From JACPXH01 sp964409225 (GTDB lineage Bacteria > Patescibacteriota > Minisyncoccia > JACPXH01), in NCBI GenBank assembly GCA_964409225.1, contig CAYPCM010000004.1:1-58407 (forward strand): a DNA stretch of 58,407 bases. The letters run 5' to 3'. The notes beneath the pieces are model-generated. The model worked only from the letters and a program-made list of their open reading frames with translations, had not been told where the DNA came from and ran no database searches. The position numbers were made by a program, and so were the translations under genes. How positions within the stretch are numbered: the first letter of the stretch is position 1; the number at the start of each line of letters is the position of its first letter. Shown here piece after piece: positions 38,843 to 44,999 of the stretch.

Positions 38843-39496
38843 ATGCGCAAAGATAAACTGCGTGCGATAGCCCTTAGAAAACGCGGCTATAGCTACAACA
38901 ATATCAGGAGAAAGCTCAGCGTACCAAAAAGTACGCTGTCAGCGTGGTTCTCGCCATTCGCTTGGTCCAACGTTATTAGGCGAGACCTAACGCGACGATC
39001 ATTCGAAAAAGTATATCCGCAACTACGAGCTATGGCTCGCGCTCGAGCGGTGATGTGGGCTAAGTGGCGCGCCGAAGCTCGTAAGGAAGCGACAGGGGAA
39101 TTCAAGAAGCTTGCTAGTGATCCGCTGTTCATTGCCGGAGTAATGCTTTATTGGGGAGAAGGCGACAAAAATCCAGTAAATCCAGTGAGAATCTCTAATA
39201 CAGATTCGCGCCTCGTACGCATCTTCGTTGAGTTTCTTCAAAAGAGCTGTGGTCTGCCGAAAGAGAAAGTGAAAGCCAACCTCATTCTTTATCCAGATCT
39301 GAATGAACAGATGAGCAAAAAATACTGGTCCTCGACCACAACCATCCCTGAAGAATCATTTACGAAAACTCAGTTTATCAAGGGCAGGCATAAGACCAAA
39401 AGGTTAAGCTACGGCATCTGTGTAGTGAGTGTTTCAAGTAGGCAATTGAAAGAAAAAGTTCTGACATGGATCGAAAGTTTCGCCCACAGATTATGA
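38843..39496 (+). CDS. HTH protein with LAGLIDADG-like segment
   Basis: The 217-residue product (ATG 38843; an in-frame TTG lies 12 nt earlier) starts with a helix-turn-helix (LRKRGYSYNNIRRKLSVPKSTLSAW). After a basic helical region it has PLFIAGVMLYWGEGDKNPVNPVRISNTD, which matches the LAGLIDADG pattern of homing-endonuclease-like and WhiA-like proteins, followed by an alpha/beta region. It is AT-richer than neighbours. An 8-bp inverted repeat (ACCCAATA/TATTGGGT) covers its upstream region. It ends 2 nt before tRNA-Gly and follows the nested tRNA, which invites a link to tRNA-targeted mobility. Confidence 0.7.
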   Translation: MRKDKLRAIALRKRGYSYNNIRRKLSVPKSTLSAWFSPFAWSNVIRRDLTRRSFEKVYPQLRAMARARAVMWAKWRAEARKEATGEFKKLASDPLFIAGVMLYWGEGDKNPVNPVRISNTDSRLVRIFVEFLQKSCGLPKEKVKANLILYPDLNEQMSKKYWSSTTTIPEESFTKTQFIKGRHKTKRLSYGICVVSVSSRQLKEKVLTWIESFAHRL

Positions 39497-39498
39497 GT

Positions 39499-39569
39499 GC
39501 GGGTATGGTTTAGTGGCAGAACGGGATCTTGCCAAGATCCTAGCGGGGGTTCGATTCCCCCTACCCGCT
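39499..39569 (+). tRNA. tRNA-Gly (anticodon GCC)
   Basis: Acceptor GCGGGTA/TACCCGC, anticodon stem GGATC/GATCC around TTGCCAA, T arm GGGGGTTCGATTCCCCC, discriminator T as usual for bacterial Gly. Confidence 0.95.
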
Positions 39570-39573
39570 CCAT

Positions 39574-39613
39574 ACAATACCGCCCCGATGGCCATCGGGG
39601 CGGTATTGTTTTC
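39574..39613 (+). terminator. Strong intrinsic terminator after tRNA-Gly
   Basis: A perfect stem of 17-18 bp, ACAATACCGCCCCGAT with its complement, is followed by tttt. The CCGCCCCGATGG core equals that of the terminator at 23810. Confidence 0.85.
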
Positions 39614-39635
39614 CTCGTTTTTTCTGAAACATTGA

Positions 39636-39710
39636 CCCCGTTAGAAAACACGATGGTCCCGGCAGATCGACAAACAAAAGGAAGTATAAGCCACGAGTTT
39701 TCTAATGTGG
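39636..39710. repeat. Short element with CCCCGTTAGAAAAC ends
   Basis: CCCCGTTAGAAAAC (39636-39649) faces GTTTTCTAATGTGG (39697-39710) in inverted orientation with two mismatches. The 47-nt centre shows no gene. Similar ends occur at 35120-35224; ends with the same CCCCGT beginning bound the GIY-YIG cassette and the tRNA-Val insert. Confidence 0.75.
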
Positions 39711-39740
39711 TTGACAAGTTATGAGAAGCATTGCAGACCA

Positions 39741-39769
39741 TTGACAAGCCTGCCCCTGCCTGCTATAAT
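39741..39769 (+). promoter_or_regulatory. Perfect consensus sigma-70 promoter
   Basis: TTGACA (39741-39746), 17 nt, TATAAT (39764-39769): every position of both hexamers and the spacing match the consensus. It drives a leader of about 210 nt before the 3D-domain gene. Confidence 0.85.
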
Positions 39770-39777
39770 GGATATAC

Positions 39778-39803
39778 AATCCCCTATTTGCGGGATTTTT
39801 TGT
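39778..39803 (+). terminator. Promoter-proximal terminator/attenuator
   Basis: AATCCC and GGGATT form a stem immediately after the predicted transcription start, followed by TTTTTT within the stem end and tail. Most transcripts could stop here unless antiterminated. Confidence 0.55.
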
Positions 39804-39985
39804 TTGCCCCATACCAAATCTCTAAGCTCAGGAATCTCAGCAAAACTGCTTACTATTTAGCGTCCTAGAGCCAAAAACGCCAAGCTAGCGCTATTTGGTA
39901 CGGGGTTTGCCAGAGCCAAGAATCGTTGTACGCGGCCTAAAAAGCCATTTTATAGACAAGACGCCTTGTTTCCGGCAAACACCTT
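39802..39985 (+). ncRNA. Structured leader or candidate regulatory RNA upstream of the 3D-domain gene
   Basis: The 184-nt stretch has no coding frame. A long-range pairing of CCCCATACCAAAT (39807-39819) with ATTTGGTACGGGG (39893-39905) would enclose about 73 nt containing further short stems (e.g. agctagcgct). I cannot match it to a known riboswitch class; it is a candidate only. Confidence 0.45.
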
Positions 39986-40546
39986 ATGCCTTATCCGAAC
40001 CAAAAACTACACCGGCGCAAAATCCTGCCTGCTCTCATTGTGGGCGGCGCGGTAGCCGTGGCGACGATTCTGGTGGTGCTGCCGCTTATCTTCCCGCTTT
40101 CCGCGGCCACCAACCGCAGTCAGTTCACGCCGGCTACGGATGTTGAAAATAAAAGCGTTCTCGTTGAGGACGACGCCTCGCCGTTCATCACTATAATGAG
40201 CACAACGCTGGTCGCACCCACCATTCCTGACACCCCTCTCGCAAATCGTTTCCGGATTGTCCAGCGCCGGCGCGTGCTCGTAACTGCATACTCTTCAACA
40301 CACGACCAAACCGACTCGTCACCCTTTGTCACGGCGCGCGGCACCATGGTGCGCGACGGCATCGTAGCCGCAAACTTCCTCCCGTTCGGCGCCAAAGTGC
40401 GCTTCCCGAAAATCTGGCCGCACAGGGTTTTCACCGTAGAAGACCGCATGCATGGTCGCTTCGCTAATCGGGTGGATATCTGGTTCGCGACCCGCGAAGA
40501 GGCGCTCGCCTTCGGCCTCAAAGTAACCGAACTCGAAATCTTCTAA
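39986..40546 (+). CDS. Secreted 3D-domain protein
   Basis: The 186-residue product has an N-terminal TM/signal helix (about 14-40, LPALIVGGAVAVATILVVLPLIF), a short linker, and a C-terminal 3D (double-psi barrel) domain. That domain includes LVTAYSSTHDQTDSSPFVTARG, FGAKVRFPKIW and VFTVEDRMHGRFANRVDIWF, which carry the conserved aspartates. 3D domains are found in lytic transglycosylase-like and resuscitation-type proteins acting on peptidoglycan. It may remodel the cell wall alongside the amidase downstream on the opposite strand. Expression seems controlled by a consensus promoter and long structured leader. Confidence 0.85.
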   Translation: MPYPNQKLHRRKILPALIVGGAVAVATILVVLPLIFPLSAATNRSQFTPATDVENKSVLVEDDASPFITIMSTTLVAPTIPDTPLANRFRIVQRRRVLVTAYSSTHDQTDSSPFVTARGTMVRDGIVAANFLPFGAKVRFPKIWPHRVFTVEDRMHGRFANRVDIWFATREEALAFGLKVTELEIF

Positions 40547-40550
40547 CCGC

Positions 40551-40606
40551 CGGAGCGTCTCCGAACGCTCCGCCGCCCCGCCTGAAGGCGGGGCGGCGTT
40601 GTTTCT
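40551..40606. terminator. Double hairpin between convergent genes
   Basis: CGGAGCGT/ACGCTCCG and GCCGCCCCGCC/GGCGGGGCGGC form two consecutive stems followed by gttgttt. They can end both the plus-strand 3D gene and the minus-strand amidase gene. Confidence 0.75.
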
Positions 40607-40609
40607 GCT

Positions 40610-41176
40610 TCACTTTTGTGCGATCATCGTTCGAAACTTCTTCCAATCGAAGTTCCACGGATCGCTCCGCCTTGACTGCGCTACGTCGCGGTGCCCCACG
40701 ATATGCGCAATCTGGTACCGGTCCGAGATCGCGCGAACGAGCGACGCAAGCGATCGGTACTGCGCTGCGGTCGGCTTCGTGCGCCGGCTGTTTACAAGCT
40801 CGATGCCGATCGAACGGACATTCAAATCTTCGGCCTGGTCGGTGCCGGGCAGCCGCCCTCGCCCCGCGTGGAACGCAACGTCGGCTTCAGCCACGAGCTG
40901 CAGCGTCGCCCCGTCGCGCAAGACGAGGTAGTGGGGTGCGACGCCATAGTGCTTGAGAATTCGGAGGGTAGCCGCCCGGCTGAATCGATCTTTCGCCCAA
41001 GGGTTATAGAGCGTGTGGATGATGACGGTGTCGATCGTCCGCGGCGTCTCAACCCTCCGGAACCCCCACGTGATCGGCTGCGAACGAATGGCAAACTCGG
41101 CCGCGCTGCACGCTGAAACAAACAACAGTGCTGCCGCCCCACAACCTCCGACTAATCCAACGACGATGCGACGCAT
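40610..41176 (-). CDS. N-acetylmuramoyl-L-alanine amidase (Amidase_2/PGRP fold), lipoprotein
   Basis: The 188-residue protein (ATG 41176) has a lipoprotein signal ending LLFVSAC. The amidase domain has zinc-ligand positions in VIIHTLYNPW, FHAGRG, VGHRDVAQSRRSDPW and the IGIELVN strand. It cleaves the lactyl-peptide bond of peptidoglycan and would be tethered to the membrane outside the cell. The longer in-frame extension to 41410 passes through an inserted element and the tRNA-Leu gene and is rejected. Its start codon abuts the 24-bp direct repeat of element copy 3. Confidence 0.88.
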   Translation of the reverse strand: MRRIVVGLVGGCGAAALLFVSACSAAEFAIRSQPITWGFRRVETPRTIDTVIIHTLYNPWAKDRFSRAATLRILKHYGVAPHYLVLRDGATLQLVAEADVAFHAGRGRLPGTDQAEDLNVRSIGIELVNSRRTKPTAAQYRSLASLVRAISDRYQIAHIVGHRDVAQSRRSDPWNFDWKKFRTMIAQK

Positions 41177-41349
41177 AGTGGTGCCCGGGGTGGGATTCCT
41201 CCTCCCCCGAAGCCTCGCACCCCGCTTCGCGGGAGGCTCGGCTTCTCCTCCGGAGCCGGGGTTTCCAAAAATGCAAAGCAGTTTGCATTTTTGGAATACC
41301 CTTCGAATCCCTACGATAATCGTATATAGTGGTGCCCGGGGTGGGATTC
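41175..41349. mobile_element. AAGCAGTT-hairpin element, copy 3, flanked by 24-bp direct repeats from tRNA-Leu
   Basis: Two copies of a 24-bp sequence (41175-41198 and 41326-41349, ATAGTGGTGCCCGGGGTGGG...) bracket a palindromic segment. The right copy is the 3' end of tRNA-Leu including CCA. The segment has gaagcctcg/cgaggcttc-type arms, CCCGCTTCGCGGG, and the 15-bp hairpin TTCCAAAAATGCAAA-GCAG-(complement) at 41263-41296. Confidence 0.8.
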
Positions 41350-41416
41350 GAACCCACATGGGCTTTCGCCCACGACATTTTAAGTGTCGCGCGTATACCA
41401 ATTCCGCCACCCGGAC
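41333..41416 (-). tRNA. tRNA-Leu (anticodon TAA)
   Basis: Minus strand: acceptor GTCCGGG/CCCGGGC with one G-U pair, anticodon loop CTTAAAA, long variable arm (TGGGCGAAAGCCCA), T arm GTGGGTTCGAATCCCAC, A73 and CCA encoded at 41330-41332. Confidence 0.94.
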
Positions 41417-41452
41417 AATTTTTTCTTTTGGAGATTTGATCTTTTATATTCG

Positions 41453-41524
41453 AGGCCTGGGTGGGACTCGAACCCACGTATAAGGGTTTTGCAGACCCTC
41501 GCCTTACCTCTTGGCTACCAGGCC
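41453..41524 (-). tRNA. tRNA-Cys (anticodon GCA)
   Basis: Minus strand: acceptor GGCCTGG/CCAGGCC, anticodon stem AGGGT/ACCCT around CTGCAAA, T arm GTGGGTTCGAGTCCCAC, discriminator T (U73 is the Cys identity base). Confidence 0.94.
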
Positions 41525-41543
41525 ATCAGGGGTCAACAGCGAA

Positions 41544-43058
41544 TCAGGGTTGCTCGAAAAATCGCAGCGTATCGCCCGGCTGGATCGCGTTCGTACCCAC
41601 AATCAAAAGCCCGCACTCTTTGCCTTCTGCCACTTCGTCAACCGGCGCCTTGTTTTGTTGCAATTCAGCAACTCTACCCTCGGCCACCGCTTCCCCGCCC
41701 CGCAGCGCTTCCACCGTGCTACCCCGTCTCGCCACTCCCTGCGTTACTTTGCCGCCCACCACTTGCCGACTAGCTTCTTTACGGAACAAGGCCAGCACCG
41801 TAAGTTCGCCGAGTTCCGTGCGAGTTGGAACGCCCGCGCCGACAAGCTCCAAAACCAATTCTCTAACTCTCTCGATAAGGTTATAAATCACGTCAAACGT
41901 CTCCACCGGCACGCGCATTTGGCTGGCCAAGGCCTTGGCGCGCGGCTCCACCTTCACCCGAAACCCGACTAGGCGCGCCCGATCCGCTGCTGCCATTTTG
42001 ATGTCGTTTTCCGCAACATTACCCACGCCGCTGCGCAAAACTACCACGCTCACGCCGCCTTCGGGAGCAATTGAAGAGATGCTCGCAACAATGGCCTCGC
42101 GGCTGCCCTCCACGTCGGCCTTCACAATAAACAGGAGGGTCTGACCCTCCTCGTTTTGGGGCAGCTCGAAGTCCGTTGCCTCGCGCACGCCTTGCGAGTC
42201 CTGCCACAGTCGCGCTCGCTCTTCGGCTTCTCGCCTGGACGAAACCACCGCAAACTTTTCGCCCAGGGGTGCGACGGCATTAAGACCAAGAGCGAGTACC
42301 GGCGTTGAAGGGCCAGCTGCGCGCACCGCCGCGCCCTCCGCCTCTGTAAGCGCCCGCACCGCGCCGTAAGTATTCCCGGCAACCACCATGTCGCCTATTT
42401 CCAGCGCGCCTGTCTGCACCAAAAGTGTCGCCACCGGCCCTCGCTGCCCATCCAGCTTGGCTTCTATAACCACGCCGCTGGTCGGAGCGCTGGCCAAAGA
42501 AGCCGCGCCAATCCCCTCCACTTCAGCTACCAACGAAATGAGTTCAAGCAACTCTGGCATGCCCTGACCGGTTTTGGCAGACACCTCCACCGACGGCACC
42601 TTCCCGCCCCAGGCCTCAACTTGAATGCCGTTTTCGGAAAGTTCCTTTTTGACGCGCTCCGAGTTTGCTTCGGGCTTATCTACCTTGTTTATTGCCACAA
42701 TAAATGGAATCTCGGCTGCGGCAATGTGCTTCGCTGCTTCCAGCGTTTGGGGCTTAACCCCCTCGTCAGCCGCCACGACCAGCACTGCCAAATCCGCCAC
42801 CTTAGCGCCTCGCGCGCGAATGGCCGAAAACGCTTCGTGGCCGGGTGTGTCGAGGAACGTGATGGTTTTGCCCGCCGCGTCCCGCACCTGATAGGCGCCG
42901 ATGTGTTGCGTGATGCCGCCGGACTCGCGCTCCACGACATTGGTCTTGCGAACCGCGTCAAGCAACGCGGTTTTCCCATGATCAATGTGCCCCATGACCA
43001 CCACCACTGGCGGCCGGGTTTGAGATGCGATTTTTGTTGAGGTCTGCATTGGCGTCAT
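41544..43058 (-). CDS. infB: Translation initiation factor IF-2, N-terminally short
   Basis: The 504-residue protein begins almost directly with the G domain: G1 GHIDHGKT, G2 region GGITQHIGAY, G3 DTPGHEAF, G4 NKVDKPEA. Domains II and III follow, then the fMet-tRNA-binding domain IV. The usual long N-terminal region (IF2N repeats) is absent; this is the compact form known in Patescibacteria. IF-2 places initiator tRNA on the 30S subunit. In domain II-III linker sequence (QNEEGQTLLFIVKADVEGS) the segment EEGQTLL is encoded by a palindrome of the RAYT-associated REP type. ATG 43058 is used; ATG 43049 is an alternative. It follows tRNA-Ser on the same strand. Confidence 0.96.
   Translation of the reverse strand: MTPMQTSTKIASQTRPPVVVVMGHIDHGKTALLDAVRKTNVVERESGGITQHIGAYQVRDAAGKTITFLDTPGHEAFSAIRARGAKVADLAVLVVAADEGVKPQTLEAAKHIAAAEIPFIVAINKVDKPEANSERVKKELSENGIQVEAWGGKVPSVEVSAKTGQGMPELLELISLVAEVEGIGAASLASAPTSGVVIEAKLDGQRGPVATLLVQTGALEIGDMVVAGNTYGAVRALTEAEGAAVRAAGPSTPVLALGLNAVAPLGEKFAVVSSRREAEERARLWQDSQGVREATDFELPQNEEGQTLLFIVKADVEGSREAIVASISSIAPEGGVSVVVLRSGVGNVAENDIKMAAADRARLVGFRVKVEPRAKALASQMRVPVETFDVIYNLIERVRELVLELVGAGVPTRTELGELTVLALFRKEASRQVVGGKVTQGVARRGSTVEALRGGEAVAEGRVAELQQNKAPVDEVAEGKECGLLIVGTNAIQPGDTLRFFEQP
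42134..42150. repeat. REP-like palindrome inside infB
   Basis: GGAGGGTC-T-GACCCTCC is the same type of palindrome that occurs four times around the RAYT gene at 55.5-56.5 kb; here it is read in frame. Confidence 0.65.
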
Positions 43059-43067
43059 ACGTGCGGG

Positions 43068-43154
43068 CGGTGGGGGCGAGATTCGAACTCGCGAAGGGAT
43101 TGCTCCCTTAACGGTTTTCGAGACCGCTGCCTTCAACCGCTCAGCCACCCCACC
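43068..43154 (-). tRNA. tRNA-Ser (anticodon CGA)
   Basis: Minus strand: acceptor GGTGGGG/CCCCACC, anticodon stem GCGGT/ACCGT around CTCGAAA, long variable arm (AAGGGAGCAATCCCTT), T arm GCGAGTTCGAATCTCGC, discriminator G as usual for Ser. Confidence 0.95.
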
Positions 43155-43193
43155 CCTACACAACAAAGCTCAATAAATCTAGCATTTTTGAGC

Positions 43194-43231
43194 AAAAAAC
43201 GCAATTCAGGGGACCCGCGAGGGTCCCCTGA
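43194..43231 (-). terminator. Intrinsic terminator of the 43236 gene
   Basis: On the minus strand, TCAGGGGACCC and GGGTCCCCTGA form an 11-bp stem, followed after six bases by TTTTTT. Confidence 0.85.
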
Positions 43232-43235
43232 CTGG

Positions 43236-43871
43236 CTAGGATGTCCTTTTCTTGCGCGTCTTCGCTGACACCTTGAGTGGGAGCGGTTTGATGGTCCACG
43301 ACACGCCCTCCACTCTCGTGCCCTCCGGCAACGTAATCTTGCCGGTATGGGCGAGCTCGCGAACCCGGTCCGTATCGGCAAGGAGGTCCACGTCGGTTTC
43401 AAGAAACCGACCTACCTCTTTTTCCGGAACGCCGTGGCTCACGAGAAATTCTCGGAGCGCCTTCGTGAGATCCTCGGCGCTCACCTCTTGGCGCATCGGA
43501 ATCGTAACAGAAGCGGTAAACTGCTCGCTCACGAGATTGGGGTAGAGTGCTCCGAGAGCGGCTTTCAACAACTCCGCATCCCAGCTCTCTTCGACCTCGC
43601 GGACGATGAGGACCTGAAAATCATCCCTCTCTGACCGGACGCCGCGGATAGCGGCCCCATGCGCTTCGGTAATCGCGATAATCCGCGCCCGCAGCTCGTC
43701 CTGACGCTTCTTCAACCTTTGGGCGAGCGCGGCGTTCACGACGTAACGACGCGCAAGATCATAAAGCCGCCTCACTGTTTCGCGCGACACCTCCACCGCC
43801 ATGTCCGACACCCGGAGCTCTACCCCCTCGATGTGTGTCCCCTGCGATACCAGTTCCGTTCCCATAGCCAT
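43236..43871 (-). CDS. Hypothetical protein, 211 aa
   Basis: GGGAGG lies 6 nt before ATG 43871 and decides the start. The N-terminal third reads VELRVSDMAVEVSRETVRRLYDLARRYVVNAALAQRLKKRQDEL, a helix-rich basic region that may be a DNA-binding or coiled segment. The middle and C-terminus look mixed alpha/beta (FQVLIVREVEESWDAELLKAAL; LRELAHTGKITLPEGTRVEGVSWTIKPLPLKV). It ends in a basic KTRKKRTS tail. No family is recognised. It belongs to the set of strong-Shine-Dalgarno, strongly terminated accessory genes in this window. Confidence 0.65.
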   Translation of the reverse strand: MAMGTELVSQGTHIEGVELRVSDMAVEVSRETVRRLYDLARRYVVNAALAQRLKKRQDELRARIIAITEAHGAAIRGVRSERDDFQVLIVREVEESWDAELLKAALGALYPNLVSEQFTASVTIPMRQEVSAEDLTKALREFLVSHGVPEKEVGRFLETDVDLLADTDRVRELAHTGKITLPEGTRVEGVSWTIKPLPLKVSAKTRKKRTS

Positions 43872-43994
43872 GGCATCCTCCCATTGTGCGAAAGAACAAA
43901 CCAAGTCGCCGCCTGGCGACCCCCCACTCCTGTGGGCGTTGCTGGGCTCGAACCAGCGACCTTTGCAATGCCTGCCCCGTTACAAATGGCTCCG

Positions 43995-44066
43995 TGCGCG
44001 CAGTAGGTTTCGAACCTACGACCTTTCGCATGTGAAGCGAACGCTCTACCACTGAGCTATGCGCGC
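43995..44066 (-). tRNA. tRNA-Val (anticodon CAC), nested inside outer gene 2
   Basis: Minus strand: acceptor GCGCGCA/TGCGCGC, D arm GCTC/GAGC, anticodon stem TTCGC/GCGAA around TTCACAT, T arm GTAGGTTCGAAACCTAC, discriminator A. It is complete and lies between 13-bp complementary arms. Confidence 0.94.
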
Positions 44067-44099
44067 AAAAATTTGTAACGGGGTGAAATGCAACGCTCT

Positions 44100-44184
44100 T
44101 CCGGGGCTGGCCGGTCGCCTTGCGACATCGGCCAGCCCGTCTCGGCGGCTCGAACACAAGCAGTTGTGTTCTCGCATCGCCTCG
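44100..44184. repeat. AAGCAGTT-hairpin element, copy 4, in the D-loop of outer gene 2
   Basis: The 85-nt insertion holds GGGCTGGCCG/CGGCCAGCCC arms around gtcgc/gcgac, and the hairpin GAACACAA-GCAG-TTGTGTTC (44152-44171). Removing it restores GCTCAGCTGGGTAGAGC. Confidence 0.75.
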
Positions 44185-44227
44185 ACCCAGCTGAGCTAAA
44201 CGCCCATACTCGTCCAACTTTTCACTT

Positions 44228-44845
44228 TCAACTTTTCACCTTTAACTTATTTATCAACACCTCGTGCGGGTAGTCGAGCATATCGCGCACGAACCGGTCA
44301 AACATACTGTAGCGGTATTGAAAATCATTGGTGGTCAGCGCCACGCACGTAAGCTCCTTGCCCACTTCCGCTTCCAGTTTTTCTATAAAGTCCTTAAGTC
44401 GGCGTTCGCTCAAATGCTCGCCCACAATCATAATGTCAGCGCGGCTGGTTTCAGAACCGACAAAAATGCCGGCAAGAACAACGCACTTAATCCGGCCGAT
44501 CGCTCGCAACTTGGTAATCATGTGCTCGCGCGAGGCCGGAGACGTATGCGCAATCAACTCTTTTAACTGTCCAAACAGAGGAAAATCGGTGTTGGTTTGG
44601 TAGGACTTGATGCGCCGGCTGCGACTAGCCGCTTTGCCAGTTCGCTTCACCGCCACCTCACGGCTACGCACGAAGCCAAACTCTATGAGCTTGCGCAACT
44701 CGCGCGCCACCATCGGTCCCGGCACTTGAGCTCGCCGCCTGATTTCTTCAGGCGGCAAGAGAATGCCGGGATTATGCACGAAAAGCTTAATCAGCTTCGC
44801 CTTGGGCGGAGAACCGAAAAGGTAATCCAGAAACCGATCAGGCAT
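44228..44845 (-). CDS. wHTH plus nucleotidyltransferase-like regulator
   Basis: The 205-residue product begins with a winged helix (SPPKAKLIKLFVHNPGILLPPEEIRRRAQVPGPMVARELRKL). The C-terminal domain resembles minimal nucleotidyltransferases (VVLAGIFVGSETSRADIMIVGEHLSERRL, with a G-S/D-x pattern). Such two-domain proteins occur widely in Patescibacteria and are thought to be transcriptional regulators or toxin-antitoxin-like partners. The last codons (NKLKVKS) lie in a ttcactttcaacttttcac repeat. The DNA next to it is the interrupted tRNA-like gene. Confidence 0.7.
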   Translation of the reverse strand: MPDRFLDYLFGSPPKAKLIKLFVHNPGILLPPEEIRRRAQVPGPMVARELRKLIEFGFVRSREVAVKRTGKAASRSRRIKSYQTNTDFPLFGQLKELIAHTSPASREHMITKLRAIGRIKCVVLAGIFVGSETSRADIMIVGEHLSERRLKDFIEKLEAEVGKELTCVALTTNDFQYRYSMFDRFVRDMLDYPHEVLINKLKVKS

Positions 44846-44924
44846 GTACTTATCTGGGATTACGAAATACGGCCATTGTTCGATTGCCTAAATTCAATCC
44901 CGAGTATAGTCCGCCCGCGCGTCC

Positions 44925-44952
44925 TTGTAAACCCGCCCGGGCGCGCTATAAT
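44925..44952 (+). promoter_or_regulatory. Promoter of the PP2C-like gene
   Basis: TTGTAA (44925-44930), 16 nt, TATAAT (44947-44952), divergent from the regulator gene. Confidence 0.65.
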
Positions 44953-44999
44953 AAAAAGGATGATGCCCCATAATGTTGCGGGACGGTTTATTAATACGC

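Larger units (their letters stand above)
43933..44205 (-). tRNA. Interrupted tRNA-like gene hosting tRNA-Val (outer gene 2)
   Basis: On the minus strand the flanks form a tRNA: acceptor GGGCGTT/AACGCCC, D stem GCTC/GAGC, anticodon stem TTGCA/TGCAA, variable AGGTC, a perfect T arm GCTGGTTCGAGCCCAGC, and A73. The D-loop has an 85-nt insertion (44100-44184). The anticodon loop reads TTTCA-[arm CCCCGTTACAAAT, tRNA-Val, arm ATTTGTAACGGGG]-CAGGCAT. All stems are perfect, so unlike outer gene 1 this host looks well preserved. Joining TT or TTT to the 3' GGCAT or GCAT would give a 7-nt loop with anticodon GGC or TGC. G3-C70 argues against Ala, so identity stays open. Confidence 0.6.

Noticed and set aside
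39802..39985. 6S RNA, SRP RNA or tmRNA at the structured leader
   Set aside because: I could not find the conserved sequences of any of these RNAs; kept only as an unclassified candidate.
40610..41410. Longer amidase gene starting within tRNA-Leu
   Set aside because: The extension translates the tRNA and an inserted repeat element; the lipoprotein signal begins at ATG 41176.
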